Part shown: positions 34,829 through 43,307 of the stretch, piece by piece | Layout: the number at the start of each line of letters is the position of its first letter | Numbering within the stretch: the first letter of the stretch is position 1 | Origin: Prochlorococcus sp. AG-363-K07 | Lineage (GTDB): Bacteria > Cyanobacteriota > Cyanobacteriia > PCC-6307 > Cyanobiaceae | Length of the DNA stretch: 43,307 nt | Reading direction: 5' to 3' | Assembly: GCA_003280225.1 (NCBI GenBank) | Contig: QCFO01000015.1 | Coordinates: 1-43,307, forward strand | The notes under the pieces: model-generated | Told to the model about the DNA's origin: nothing | Database searches by the model: none | What the model saw: the letters and a program-made list of their open reading frames with translations, nothing else | Program-made: the position numbers and the translations under genes

Positions 34829-35041
34829 TTACGTTCCAATTGAGTTCAAAATTTGTGCCGAAGAGACATATTTTTTGTTTGCTTTGCTGTCAAGATTATT
34901 CTCAATTTTTCCTGTGAAATCACCAGCATTTTTCTTTTCCCCTTTCTTGCTTACTGTAGACCAGATAAGGCTTGCTAGAATAATTGCTCCGATTGCCATA
35001 GTCAACTCGCCAACGGTGAGCCCATGATCTTGATTTTTCAT
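34829..35041 (-). CDS. small single-TM hypothetical protein (70 aa)
   Basis: The N-terminus MKNQDHGLTVGELTMA leads to one hydrophobic helix (about 14-33: MAIGAIILASLIWSTVS), then a positively charged loop SKKGEKKN and a polar tail. This suggests an N-out/C-in membrane anchor. The codon usage is ordinary. Family unknown; it is convergent with lepA (18 nt). Confidence 0.6.
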   Translation of the reverse strand: MKNQDHGLTVGELTMAIGAIILASLIWSTVSKKGEKKNAGDFTGKIENNLDSKANKKYVSSAQILNSIGT

Positions 35042-35147
35042 GTTTTAAATCAATTGCGTGCATATTTAAGCTCTTTATTAGATAGTTTTTCGTTATTGAG
35101 TTGTTTTTAGCGTTATTCTGTTATGAATGTTTTAGCTTTAAGTCCCT

Positions 35148-35987
35148 TTGTCAAGTGATAGCCTCTCTAGTAAAATGACCTCTTGGGGCATTCTGATTGT
35201 ATTGATATACGTAGGTATAACAATCTTTACTCCTATCCTTTCACATTTTGGTTTAATTCCTGAACCAAGCTTTGGATTGGAAAATCCAATTTATTCCCCT
35301 CCTTCTCTTGGTCACTGGTGCGGAACAGATCGCTTGGGAAGAGATGTATGTGCTAGGACGTTGGCGGCTAGTAGTGTTGCGCTTCAAGTCGTTTTCCTGG
35401 CAGTCTCTCTTGCTGTGATTATTGGTGTACCTCTAGGAATGGTTAGTGGATATCTGGGTGGAATTGTTGACAGGATATTGGTTCTTATTATGGATACCCT
35501 ATATGCAATTCCCGTGTTGCTTTTGTCAGTTGTAATGGCCTTTTTGCTTGGTAGAGGGGTCTTTAATGCTGCAATGGCTTTATGTGTTGTTTATATACCT
35601 CAGTATTTTCGAGTTGTCAGAAATCAAACTGCACAAGTCAAGTCAGATCTCTTTGTAGATGCAGCCCGGTCATGTGGAGCTAGGCCTGTATGGATACTTC
35701 GAAAGTATTTGCTTCGTAATGTAATAACATCTGTACCTGTTTTGTTGACATTAAATGCTGCAGATGCAGTTTTAATACTAGGTGGTCTAGGGTTTTTAGG
35801 TTTAGGTCTTCCTGAGTCAGTCCCTGAATGGGGAAGTGACTTGAATATGGCATTATCAGCTTTGCCTACTGGGATTTGGTGGACCACCCTATTCCCGGGA
35901 CTGGCAATGTTTGTTCTGGTTTTAGGTTTGTCCTTTCTTGGAGATGGTTTGGAGATTTGGGTGTCTAAGAGGCAAAAATCAGTTTGA
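35148..35987 (+). CDS. DppC/OppC-type ABC transporter permease
   Basis: 279-aa inner-membrane permease of peptide/nickel-type ABC importers: TM helices at about 12-30, 77-102 and four more. The EAA coupling motif is DAARSCGARPVWILRKYLLR, preceded by the periplasmic HWCGTDRLGRDVCART. The start is TTG 35148, with no strong SD. No binding protein, partner permease or ATPase is in this window, so the transported solute is unknown. Confidence 0.9.
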   Translation: MSSDSLSSKMTSWGILIVLIYVGITIFTPILSHFGLIPEPSFGLENPIYSPPSLGHWCGTDRLGRDVCARTLAASSVALQVVFLAVSLAVIIGVPLGMVSGYLGGIVDRILVLIMDTLYAIPVLLLSVVMAFLLGRGVFNAAMALCVVYIPQYFRVVRNQTAQVKSDLFVDAARSCGARPVWILRKYLLRNVITSVPVLLTLNAADAVLILGGLGFLGLGLPESVPEWGSDLNMALSALPTGIWWTTLFPGLAMFVLVLGLSFLGDGLEIWVSKRQKSV

Positions 35988-36006
35988 TTTTCTTGTACCC
36001 CTTTGA

Positions 36007-36696
36007 TTAGTACCGTAATTTGATATCTCTAGGAAGCTTGTCAATTATTTCTCCTTCTCGATTTAGTTTTGGGTATTGTCTTTCCTGAAGTTTGCACCAG
36101 GCGGCTACTTGGGGATATGACCATTCAAAAATCACTTTTTCAAAAAGTTCTTTAGATAGCCCTTCACCATTTTGGGGGACAATTCCAGCAGACTCTCTCT
36201 GACGCAATGCTTCGAAAAGTAGGGTGGCGGCAGCTACAGATACGTTTAGAGATTGAACCATGCCTCGCATTGGTATGAAAATTGCCTTGTCCATTAATTT
36301 GGTTGCCTTTTTACTGAGTCCCCATTTCTCTGCTCCTAAAACGAATGCTGTTGGTCCAGTGAAATCACAATTTCTGTAATCAATAGCGTTTACATTGAGA
36401 TTGGTTCCATATAGCTTGAATCCTTTTGCATGAAGTAATTCTATAGATGATTCGATAGTGGGATGTTGATGAAGCTGTACCCACTTTTGACTTCCTTGTG
36501 CAGTGCTATTGAAAGTAGTAGTTCTTCCGTTTTGGGAAATTGCATGTGCTTCGAGAATCCCTACTGCATCGCAGCTACGAAGGATCGCTGAGAGATTATG
36601 AGGCTTTTCTACGTGCTCAACTAAAATCGTCATATCAGACATCCTGCAATTCAAGACAGCCTTGAGGCGTTCGAATCGGCGAGGTAATAAGGGCAT
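36007..36696 (-). CDS. trmH: tRNA (guanosine-18-2'-O)-methyltransferase, TrmH/SpoU type
   Basis: 229-aa SPOUT methyltransferase. Motif 1 is EKPHNLSAILRSCDAVGILE, motif 2 is TAFVLGAEKWGLSKKATKLM, and motif 3 is IPMRGMVQSLNVSVAAATLL. The C-terminal extension (about 170-229) is typical of TrmH. The start ATG (complement 36694-36696) shares a CATG with the start of the alkyltransferase-like gene on the other strand, so no intergenic promoter separates the two. Confidence 0.93.
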   Translation of the reverse strand: MPLLPRRFERLKAVLNCRMSDMTILVEHVEKPHNLSAILRSCDAVGILEAHAISQNGRTTTFNSTAQGSQKWVQLHQHPTIESSIELLHAKGFKLYGTNLNVNAIDYRNCDFTGPTAFVLGAEKWGLSKKATKLMDKAIFIPMRGMVQSLNVSVAAATLLFEALRQRESAGIVPQNGEGLSKELFEKVIFEWSYPQVAAWCKLQERQYPKLNREGEIIDKLPRDIKLRY

Positions 36697-36997
36697 GACC
36701 CAGGTAGGCTCTTTTGATAGGGAGGTGTTGAAAGTAGTTTCTCTAATTCATTTCCCTCGACTAGCTACTTATGGACAGATCGTCGATCTAATCAATGAGT
36801 ATGGATCCGCAAGAGAGGTAAGCTGGTTTTTAAAATGTTTGCCTTTAGTCTTCTCTTATCCTTGTAATCGTTTGGTTAACACTCAGGGGAGAATATCAAT
36901 GAGTATTGGGAGGCATGGTTCAGACTTTTTGTAAGGAGGTTTGTTGATTGCAGAAGGAATTCATGTGGACATGTCTTTCAAAGTCGCATTAAATTGA
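36695..36997 (+). pseudogene. alkyltransferase-like (AGT/ATL) gene with premature TAA
   Basis: MTQVGSFDREVLKVVSLIHF then ATYGQIVDLINEYGSA, REVSWFLKCLP and NRLVNTQGRISM match the DNA-binding domain of O6-alkylguanine-DNA alkyltransferases and ATL proteins. The frame stops at TAA 36932-36934 after GSDFL, but continues in frame as GGLLIAEGIHVDMSFKVALN to TGA 36997, exactly the expected family tail, where a Gln would normally sit at the stop (CAA to TAA). Most ATLs have PWHR; here the site is PCNRLV with Cys, closer to the catalytic PCHR of AGT but with Asn for His. Probably a recent nonsense pseudogene. Confidence 0.78.
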
Positions 36998-37119
36998 GAT
37001 CGTTGGGAGCCAGAAGAAAAACTGATCGTTAATGCTTTGACTTGATTCAGGCGTGCTACTGCAGCTTGTATAACTACGCCCCTTCCCTTCTTTTGTTCTA
37101 AGTTTTAAATCTTCTCTAA

Positions 37120-38451
37120 ATGCCTCCTGCCTCTGACAAAAATGGCTTGCTTCCAAGGATGGCCACATGGGACGTATTAAAGACTGTTGCTGCAGGTGCG
37201 TATGCAGATGTTGCTCTTGAACGTGTCTTAAAGAATTACCAACTCACTGTTGTGAATAGGAAGTTGGTGATGGAGCTTTCATATGGCGCAATTAAACAGC
37301 GCTATTTACTTGATTGTTGGATTGATTATTTTGGGAAAGTTCCAATAAGAAAGCAACCTCCCAATCTCAGATGGCTACTTCATATAGGCCTTTATCAGAT
37401 CTTGTATATGGATCGAATACCTCCTGCAGCTGCAATAAATACAACAGTTGAATTAGCGAAGGAGAAAAAGATTGCTGGTCTTGCACCAGTTGTTAACGGT
37501 CTTTTGCGAACAGCTCTTAGGGCAAAGAATTCGGGCAAAGACATTCCTTTGCCGGAGTCGGGAGCGGAACGATTAGCTCAGACCCAGTCGATCCCACTTT
37601 GGTTTGCTCAAGAGTTGATTTGTTGGGAAGGGAAAGAAATGGCTGAGAAAATTGCACAAGCATCAAATCAAAATCCTCCGTTAGATATAAGAGTGAATCG
37701 ACTATTTATGAATCCAGAGGTATTGAAGGAGCGTTTTGAATCTGTAGGTATCAAGAGCATTCCAATAAAAAATTGCCCTTTTGGCTTGCAGGTTATATCT
37801 GGCTCGGGAGATATAAGGGATTGGCCTGGATATGACGAAGGTTTTTGGTCAGTGCAAGATAGGGCGTCACAACGAGTTGTTCCATTGTTAGCACCAAGAC
37901 CCGGAGAGAGGATTCTTGATGCTTGTTCTGCTCCGGGTGGAAAAGCTACTCATATTGCAGAAGTAATGAAGAATAACGGGGAGATTTGGGCTGTTGATCG
38001 TTCCAAGGAGCGTCTCAATCGTGTTGTGTTGAATGCTTCTCGGCTTAGATGTACTTCACTAAATATTTTGGTAGCTGATTCGTGTGCTTTATTGAAAGAA
38101 AAGCCGAATTGGGAGAGGTTTTTCCATAGGATACTTATAGACGCTCCGTGTTCAGGGTTGGGCACCTTGGCTCGCCATCCAGATGCTAGATGGAGGATGT
38201 CGCCTGACAAGGTTGAGGAGCTTGTCTCTTTGCAGTTTGAGTTACTTGATGGGTTACTTCCTCTTCTACGCCCAGGTGGACAGATTGTTTATTCAACCTG
38301 CACCATTCATCCTCGTGAGAATGGTCATCAAATTGGACAGTTTCTTTCACGTCATCCCGAATTAAGCCTAAAAAAAGATAATCAGCTTTGGCCTGATTAT
38401 CAGAATACTGGTGATGGTTTTTATACTGCCTTGATGGAACTTATAGAATAG
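37120..38451 (+). CDS. rsmB: 16S rRNA (cytosine-967-C5)-methyltransferase
   Basis: 443 aa. The N-terminal NusB-like RNA-binding domain (about 1-150) is followed by a SAM-dependent Rossmann domain: RILDACSAPGGKATHIAEVM, EIWAVDRSKERL, RILIDAPCSGLGTLARHPDA and IVYSTCTIHPRENG, with the catalytic Cys in STC and the second in PCS. The start is ATG 37120. It is convergent with the PBP gene (38 nt). Confidence 0.95.
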   Translation: MPPASDKNGLLPRMATWDVLKTVAAGAYADVALERVLKNYQLTVVNRKLVMELSYGAIKQRYLLDCWIDYFGKVPIRKQPPNLRWLLHIGLYQILYMDRIPPAAAINTTVELAKEKKIAGLAPVVNGLLRTALRAKNSGKDIPLPESGAERLAQTQSIPLWFAQELICWEGKEMAEKIAQASNQNPPLDIRVNRLFMNPEVLKERFESVGIKSIPIKNCPFGLQVISGSGDIRDWPGYDEGFWSVQDRASQRVVPLLAPRPGERILDACSAPGGKATHIAEVMKNNGEIWAVDRSKERLNRVVLNASRLRCTSLNILVADSCALLKEKPNWERFFHRILIDAPCSGLGTLARHPDARWRMSPDKVEELVSLQFELLDGLLPLLRPGGQIVYSTCTIHPRENGHQIGQFLSRHPELSLKKDNQLWPDYQNTGDGFYTALMELIE

Positions 38452-38489
38452 TTTTGTGACTCTTCAGACTTTACAAAATCACAGAGACT

Positions 38490-40304
38490 TTAAAGGATGC
38501 CCTTGGAAGGGAATTCTAGAACCTTTAAGTCTCCCTCAATCTTTAACATAAATTGTTTCCATGCCCATGCTGCTTCACCACTTCCGCGTCTTGTTCTCTT
38601 GTTGTTGTCGTAGCCAAGCCAAATGCCGGTAGTGAGTTGTGGTATTGAGCCAATAAACCAAAGGTCACGCCCTCCCTCGGAAGTACCTGTCTTGCCTGCT
38701 ACCGGCCTAGTTGTTAGTCGAGCCACCTTCCCAGTACCATGTTTGACAACTTGTTGGAGCATCCAGTTCAGAGTGTCAGCAACTTGAGGTCTTATGGCTT
38801 GAACTCCTTTTGTATGGTTGGAGTCATAAATCCATAAAAGTTCGTTCTCAGGGCCACGAATTTCTTCAAAAGGAGTTGGTTTGTTATATCTGCCCCGATT
38901 AGCTACAGCAGCATAGGCTGCAGTCATGTTTAGTACCGTTTGTTCGTATGCTCCGATGGCCAAGGGATAGTATCTGCCTAATTGTTGGTCATTCCCAATT
39001 CCTAACTGGTTTGCGGTAGTAATGACTTTTTCAAAGCCTATTTGATGTAAAAGTTCTACAGCGATTGTATTTAATGATTTTGTAAAGGAATCTGCAAGGG
39101 AGACTTTCCCATGATATTTATTCCCAAAGTTTTTAGGACAGTATCCGTACCAACAACGTGGAGCATCTATGAATTTGTCTTCTGGCTTGAATCCAGAACT
39201 TAGAGCCGCAGCATAAGGGAAAATCTTGAAGGTTGATCCTGGAGAACGTAATGCTTGGGTGGCCCTATTAAATTGATTCTTTTCGAAATTTTTCCCTCCG
39301 ACTAGAACTCTTACTAGACCAGTCTTTGGTTGAATTGCAACAAGTGCTCCTTCCATTTTTTTAGGAGCAGATTGACGAATAACTTCTTGTGCTTTTTTTT
39401 GCCATTGTAGATTTAGACTTGTACGAATCTTTAAGCCTCCAATTTCCATTTTCTCAGGTGTAAGTATTAAAGGTAATTGTTGGTAAATCCAGCTTGTAAA
39501 GAATGGAGCAGCACTTTTGAGGTACTTGGGGTTCGCTGGCTTTAGGTTTAAAGGACTTCTTAGAGCTGATTCGAATTCTTTCTGCTGAATAAAGCCTTGT
39601 TGACGCATCCTTAGCAGAACGATTGATCTTCTTTGGATTGCTAAATCGGGATTTATAAGGGGTGAATAAAGGGATGGAGCAGGAGCTAGTCCTGAAATGA
39701 GGGCTATTTCACCTAAAGTTAGACTTTCTGGACTTTTGGAAAAATAGACCCAGGCAGCATCAGCTATCCCATATGAACCAGATCCTAAATAGACGTTGTT
39801 TAGATATTGCTCTAGTATTTCATCTTTACTCATTTGTCTTTCTAACTTATAAGCAAGTGCCGCTTCTTTTAGCTTTCGAAGAAAATTCCTATCTTGACTA
39901 AGAAATACAATCCTCGCTAATTGTTGGGTGATTGTACTCCCCCCTTCCATGATTCCTCTTTTACGGAAATTTGCAGCCAATGCCCTGCCAATGCCCCAAG
40001 TATCAACACCTTTATGTTTGTAAAATCTTCGATCCTCTGCTGAAATAAATGCTTTTTTAATTAGCGATGGCATTAGGCCTGGGGAAACTTTTTCACGAGT
40101 TGCTTGCCCTATCTTTTGAATCACTTCTCCATTAGTTGATAGAATCGTGATACTCCCTTTTCGTCTGAAGTGTGTAATAAAAGATGCATCAGGAAGAAAA
40201 GAATCAATTATTTTGCTAACAAATATTTCGCTAAGTGCGGCACCTGAACCAATAATTAATGATGAACATGCGACTAATGTATGATTCCTGATATTGGAAA
40301 TCAC
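38490..40304 (-). CDS. class A penicillin-binding protein (PBP1A type)
   Basis: Bifunctional peptidoglycan synthase (604 aa), anchored by an N-terminal hydrophobic segment (10-30). Glycosyltransferase domain (about 70-230): SAEDRRFYKHKGVD with Glu90, GGSTITQQLARIVFL. Transpeptidase domain: Ser357 in SPGSTFKIFPY, SLN (410-412) and KTGT (538-541). It overlaps the chlG end by 4 nt. Confidence 0.94.
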   Translation of the reverse strand: MISNIRNHTLVACSSLIIGSGAALSEIFVSKIIDSFLPDASFITHFRRKGSITILSTNGEVIQKIGQATREKVSPGLMPSLIKKAFISAEDRRFYKHKGVDTWGIGRALAANFRKRGIMEGGSTITQQLARIVFLSQDRNFLRKLKEAALAYKLERQMSKDEILEQYLNNVYLGSGSYGIADAAWVYFSKSPESLTLGEIALISGLAPAPSLYSPLINPDLAIQRRSIVLLRMRQQGFIQQKEFESALRSPLNLKPANPKYLKSAAPFFTSWIYQQLPLILTPEKMEIGGLKIRTSLNLQWQKKAQEVIRQSAPKKMEGALVAIQPKTGLVRVLVGGKNFEKNQFNRATQALRSPGSTFKIFPYAAALSSGFKPEDKFIDAPRCWYGYCPKNFGNKYHGKVSLADSFTKSLNTIAVELLHQIGFEKVITTANQLGIGNDQQLGRYYPLAIGAYEQTVLNMTAAYAAVANRGRYNKPTPFEEIRGPENELLWIYDSNHTKGVQAIRPQVADTLNWMLQQVVKHGTGKVARLTTRPVAGKTGTSEGGRDLWFIGSIPQLTTGIWLGYDNNKRTRRGSGEAAWAWKQFMLKIEGDLKVLEFPSKGIL

Positions 40305-41254
40305 AATAATTGAGTTAGCGGACTATGCCCAATAGCTAATGCAGTTACTAACATTCCCAAGATTAAAAAAGGTTGAGCGCTTGCTTGGTATTTCACATCA
40401 AAAGTCAAAGGATCTCTTAATAGCCAAATGTCTTGGAAGGTGATTTGAGGAATGATCAATAGGATAAGAATGACAGATGCAAAATGTTGACCGATTGAGA
40501 TCAATACAACTACCATCGCAAGTTGGAAAATATCTATCATCCCTGCACTTATCCAACTAGCATTTTTAATTCCAAATACAACTGGTAGGGACTGCAGTCC
40601 AAGCTTCTTATCACCTTCAACGCTTTTGAAATCATTTATAATTGCTATACCGAGACCTGCCAAGCTATATGCAAGTGTGAGCAGCGCAGTTGTCCATGTT
40701 AAATGCCCAAATAATGCTTGTCCGGCCCACCATGGGAGAGCTATATAGCTTGCTCCTAGTGCATAATTCCCAAGCCAGCCATTTTGTTTCAGTTTTAGGG
40801 GAGGAGCTGAATATATATAACTTACGAATGATCCTCCTAATGCAAGCAAGAAAACTGAAGGTGTTGAATGGTCAGCCCATAAGTCAAGTCCATAAGCAAC
40901 GCCTAGTCCCCCAAGCAGGAGGGCCCAAATTTGGAGCTTGACTTGAAACAGGGGGATGGCTCCTGAAGGAATTGGTCTATTTGGCTCATTAATCGCATCT
41001 ATCTCCCTGTCGTAGTAATCATTAATGGTTTGGGTGTAACCAGCCAGAAGCGGACCACTCATGATCATGCACGCTAATGCTGCTAAAACATTTGAAAATT
41101 GCCATTGGTACTGGCCGCTTGCGGCAGCTCCACAAATCACGCCCCATAAAAGAGGGATCCATGTGATTGGTTTCATTAACTGCAAGCGCAGCTTCCAGAT
41201 GTTGGTTGTTTCCGCGGCTCCTTTTATTCCAAGGAGTTGTCTGGCATCACTCAC
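40301..41254 (-). CDS. chlG: chlorophyll synthase
   Basis: UbiA-type membrane prenyltransferase (317 aa) that attaches phytyl or geranylgeranyl diphosphate to chlorophyllide. The first Asp-rich motif is NDYYDREIDAINEPNRPIPS (78-97) and the second NDFKSVEGDKKLG; about eight TM helices. This is the strongest photosynthetic marker in the window. It lies 9 nt after the DUF2862 gene and overlaps the PBP gene by 4 nt. Confidence 0.95.
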   Translation of the reverse strand: MSDARQLLGIKGAAETTNIWKLRLQLMKPITWIPLLWGVICGAAASGQYQWQFSNVLAALACMIMSGPLLAGYTQTINDYYDREIDAINEPNRPIPSGAIPLFQVKLQIWALLLGGLGVAYGLDLWADHSTPSVFLLALGGSFVSYIYSAPPLKLKQNGWLGNYALGASYIALPWWAGQALFGHLTWTTALLTLAYSLAGLGIAIINDFKSVEGDKKLGLQSLPVVFGIKNASWISAGMIDIFQLAMVVVLISIGQHFASVILILLIIPQITFQDIWLLRDPLTFDVKYQASAQPFLILGMLVTALAIGHSPLTQLL

Positions 41255-41263
41255 TTTTTCGCC

Positions 41264-41488
41264 TCAATTTACGCCAATTTCTTCTGGAAAGAACCAGCTG
41301 GTTGTTCCATCACTTAGTTCTAGGATTAGTCCTATACCATTGCTATCAGTCATTTTGTAATCAACAACTTTGCCTCTTGGGTTTTCTTTTAGTTTTTGAA
41401 GAAGCTCCCCTGGGATGCGATCACGCACTTGATCGACTTGAACCCTAACGTTAGAGCCGATTCTTGTAAGGGTTGCTGATTTAGCCAT
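41264..41488 (-). CDS. DUF2862-family protein
   Basis: 74 aa. [40 protein letters not shown] and [14 protein letters not shown] match the DUF2862 family of cyanobacteria and plastids. ATG 41497 opens the frame three codons earlier; Met4 ([14 protein letters not shown]) looks more natural, so I use 41488. The function is unknown; its coupling to chlG and shared strand suggests co-expression. Confidence 0.8.
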   Translation of the reverse strand: MAKSATLTRIGSNVRVQVDQVRDRIPGELLQKLKENPRGKVVDYKMTDSNGIGLILELSDGTTSWFFPEEIGVN

Positions 41489-41545
41489 TGCTTGCACTGC
41501 TTAGATAGTGGCGCAACCTTAACAGTCGCCTTGACTTTTCTTCTA

Positions 41546-42319
41546 ATGGTGGCACTTCGATTAATTCCTTGTCTTGATGTGGCTAATGGCCGAGTAGTAA
41601 AGGGGGTCAATTTTGTTGGCCTTCGGGATGCTGGAGATCCAATTGAACGTGCTTGTTTTTATAGCAAGGAAGGGGCAGATGAATTGGTGTTTTTAGACAT
41701 AGCTGCAAGCCATGAAGGTAGAGCTACTTTGGTTGAAATGGTCAGAAGAACTGCTGAATCAGTCACCATCCCTTTTACCGTTGGTGGCGGGATTAGTTCA
41801 CTAGAAGGCATAACTGAACTGTTACGTGCTGGTGCGGATAAGGTGAGTTTGAATTCTTCGGCTGTGCGTCAACCTGAGCTTATAGCTCAAGGAGCCAGTC
41901 GTTTTGGCTGCCAATGTATTGTTGTTGCTATAGATGCAAAACGTAGGAAGGGAGCGGATTGTGGTTGGGATGTTTTTGTGAAGGGGGGACGAGAAAACAC
42001 AGGACTTGATGCTTTGGAATGGGCAAAACAGGTTGCATCTCTTGGCGCAGGGGAAATTCTTCTTACTTCAATGGATGGTGATGGAACGCAGGCGGGATAT
42101 GACTTGAAGCTGACCAGGGCTATTGCTGATTCTCTTGATATTCCAGTAATTGCTTCTGGGGGGGCGGGAAGCCTTGAGCATATTTTCGAGGCTTTGACGG
42201 AGGGGAGAGCCTCAGCGGCTTTGTTAGCTTCTCTTTTACATGATGGAGTATTCACAGTAAAAGAAATCAAAACCTATTTACTAAAAAAATCTTTAACTCT
42301 TCGGCCTCCAGAAAACTAA
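41546..42319 (+). CDS. hisF: imidazole glycerol phosphate synthase cyclase subunit
   Basis: 257 aa TIM barrel that forms IGP and AICAR with His[21 protein letters not shown] has the catalytic Asp in CLDV, and the second Asp is in [31 protein letters not shown] and [16 protein letters not shown] bind phosphates. The frame is open from 41492, but the family start is MVALRL, so I use ATG 41546. It is head-to-head with DUF2862. Confidence 0.95.
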   Translation: MVALRLIPCLDVANGRVVKGVNFVGLRDAGDPIERACFYSKEGADELVFLDIAASHEGRATLVEMVRRTAESVTIPFTVGGGISSLEGITELLRAGADKVSLNSSAVRQPELIAQGASRFGCQCIVVAIDAKRRKGADCGWDVFVKGGRENTGLDALEWAKQVASLGAGEILLTSMDGDGTQAGYDLKLTRAIADSLDIPVIASGGAGSLEHIFEALTEGRASAALLASLLHDGVFTVKEIKTYLLKKSLTLRPPEN

Positions 42320-42465
42320 TAAGCCTAACAACCTCATTAAATCTCAGCTAATTATTCTTGAGTTTGAGTCAATTTTAGGATCAATAAATACTATATAATT
42401 TTGTTTGCTCGCCCTGGCTATGGATGCTTTTGATAGTTATTATTTTTTTTGTGTGGTAAGAATCT

Positions 42466-43167
42466 ATGAATTACGGTGATCCTAAAGCTGTACAGAAATT
42501 ATTTAATACTGCAGCGCCTACTTATGATTTGTTGAATGATATTTTGAGCTTGGGTCTTCATAGGCTTTGGAAAAGACGTTTGGTTTCTTTGCTGGCTCCT
42601 GTGGCAGGAGAAACTTGGTTAGATCTTTGTTGTGGTACAGGAGATTTAGCTTTTGTATTGGCTAGGGTTCTCGGCCCCAGCGGATCAGTAATGGCTATTG
42701 ATTCGGCTAGAGAAACATTGGAGTTAGCTCATCAGAGGTCATCAAAAAACGGTTTGAATTCACTTTCTTGGATGAATGCCGATGTTCTGGATACAGGCTT
42801 ACCCTCCAATTCTTTTGATGGCGCAGTAATGGCATACGGTTTGCGAAATGTTGCAAGCCCTGAGGCGGCATTGCATGAACTCCTTCGTCTTTTGAAGCCA
42901 GGAGCAAAGGCTGGATTATTGGACTTCAATAAATTTGGGAATGATTCTCTTGGCGCAAAGTTTCAAAAGTTTTATCTCAGACGAATTGTTGTTCCAGTTG
43001 CATCATTAGTGGGTCTTAGAGATCAATATGTTTACCTTGAAGGTAGTTTGGCAAGATTTTTGACAGGTTTAGAACAAGAAGATTTGGCACTTAAGGTTGG
43101 ATTTACAGATGCCCAGTACTCCGTCCTTGCTTCTGGTCAAATGGGGATTCTGCTTCTTCGATCGTAA
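42466..43167 (+). CDS. menG: demethylphylloquinone / demethylmenaquinone methyltransferase (UbiE/MenG)
   Basis: SAM methyltransferase (233 aa) for the last step of phylloquinone synthesis in cyanobacteria. RLWKRRLVSLLAPVAGETWL, motif I DLCCGTGDLAFVLA (53-66), FDGAVMAYGLRNVASPEAAL and LRLLKPGAKAGLLDFNKFGN are family signatures. The start is ATG 42466, 146 nt after hisF. Confidence 0.93.
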   Translation: MNYGDPKAVQKLFNTAAPTYDLLNDILSLGLHRLWKRRLVSLLAPVAGETWLDLCCGTGDLAFVLARVLGPSGSVMAIDSARETLELAHQRSSKNGLNSLSWMNADVLDTGLPSNSFDGAVMAYGLRNVASPEAALHELLRLLKPGAKAGLLDFNKFGNDSLGAKFQKFYLRRIVVPVASLVGLRDQYVYLEGSLARFLTGLEQEDLALKVGFTDAQYSVLASGQMGILLLRS

Positions 43168-43231
43168 ATGTTGTTACCTATTAAGAGTGAATTCAGTTTT
43201 TATCTAGCTATAAGATTGAAATTACTTACAC

Positions 43232-43253
43232 ATTTTTATAGGACTATAAAAAT
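43232..43253. repeat. AT-rich 22-bp palindrome downstream of menG
   Basis: ATTTTTATAG (43232-43241) and CTATAAAAAT (43244-43253) are exact reverse complements around a 2-nt centre. It is 65 nt past the menG stop, with no U-tract after it. It could be an operator or a weak terminator. Confidence 0.5.
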
Positions 43254-43275
43254 CTAAAGAATGTCCATTGATGTA

Positions 43276-43302
43276 TCTCTTGATATGATTTATATCAAGA
43301 GA
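43276..43302. repeat. second inverted repeat near the right edge
   Basis: TCTCTTGATAT (43276-43286) and ATATCAAGAGA (43292-43302) pair over 11 bp around the 5-nt loop GATTT. It is a different sequence from the palindrome at 43232-43253, 22 nt away. Its partner gene lies beyond the window, so its role is open. Confidence 0.5.
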
Positions 43303-43307
43303 AATCT

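Overview
The window is a compact piece of a marine picocyanobacterial chromosome. Short intergenic gaps, an AT-rich base composition, chlorophyll synthase (chlG), pipX-pipY, lrtA, YlqD-, DUF1823- and DUF2862-type cyanobacterial proteins, and many TTG/GTG starts point to Prochlorococcus. The composition and gene complement suggest a low-light lineage rather than high-light clades or Synechococcus; this is inference, because no marker such as 16S rRNA is present. Most of the window is ordinary housekeeping DNA.

Layout. (1) 1-1352 is a small decayed segment: an intact DUF3303-type gene, a frameshifted DUF3804/NTF2-like gene, a short minus-strand gene broken by a TAG, and a strong hairpin. It is bounded on the right by an intact tRNA-Thr and on the left by a degenerate copy of that tRNA's 3' end, as expected for an old integration. 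(2) 1353-5155: tRNA-Thr, tRNA-Tyr, aroQ-miaE, cobI, a dus-family gene, DUF1823. (3) 5314-10098: a plus-strand run der, ecfT-like, pipX, pipY, sepF, proC (GTPase, transport, PII/nitrogen signalling, division, proline). (4) 14790-10004: a minus-strand run lrtA/hpf, deoC-like, recO, MFS, glycosyltransferase. (5) 14773-20874: plus-strand lipB, acyl-ACP/CoA synthetase, ylqD, pdhC and queA. LipB makes octanoyl groups and PdhC carries a lipoyl domain, so the two are functionally linked. (6) 24566-20864: a minus-strand sulfur amino-acid cluster with two cystathionine gamma-synthase-like enzymes and cysK. (7) 24935-31099: rpsD, yidD, a thioredoxin-like protein, murE, a cysteine lyase/desulfurase-like enzyme, and two gene-poor stretches holding several small ORFs, including a 55-aa DUF4278-type repeat protein. 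(8) 31100-43167: nfu, mqo, lepA, a DppC-type permease, trmH, a broken alkyltransferase-like gene, rsmB, a class A PBP, chlG, DUF2862, hisF, ubiE/menG.

The most useful non-routine observations are: the tRNA-bounded decayed island; three genes broken by a single frameshift or stop (556-1013, 1010-1153, 36695-36997); a deoC homologue lacking the Schiff-base lysine; a pdhC leader with two interleaved perfect inverted repeats (pseudoknot or switch topology); a 23-bp perfect hairpin beside the DUF4278 gene; a glycosyltransferase tail encoded antisense to proC; and paired palindromes at the right edge. I did not find a CRISPR array, insertion sequence, prophage or recognisable new defence system.
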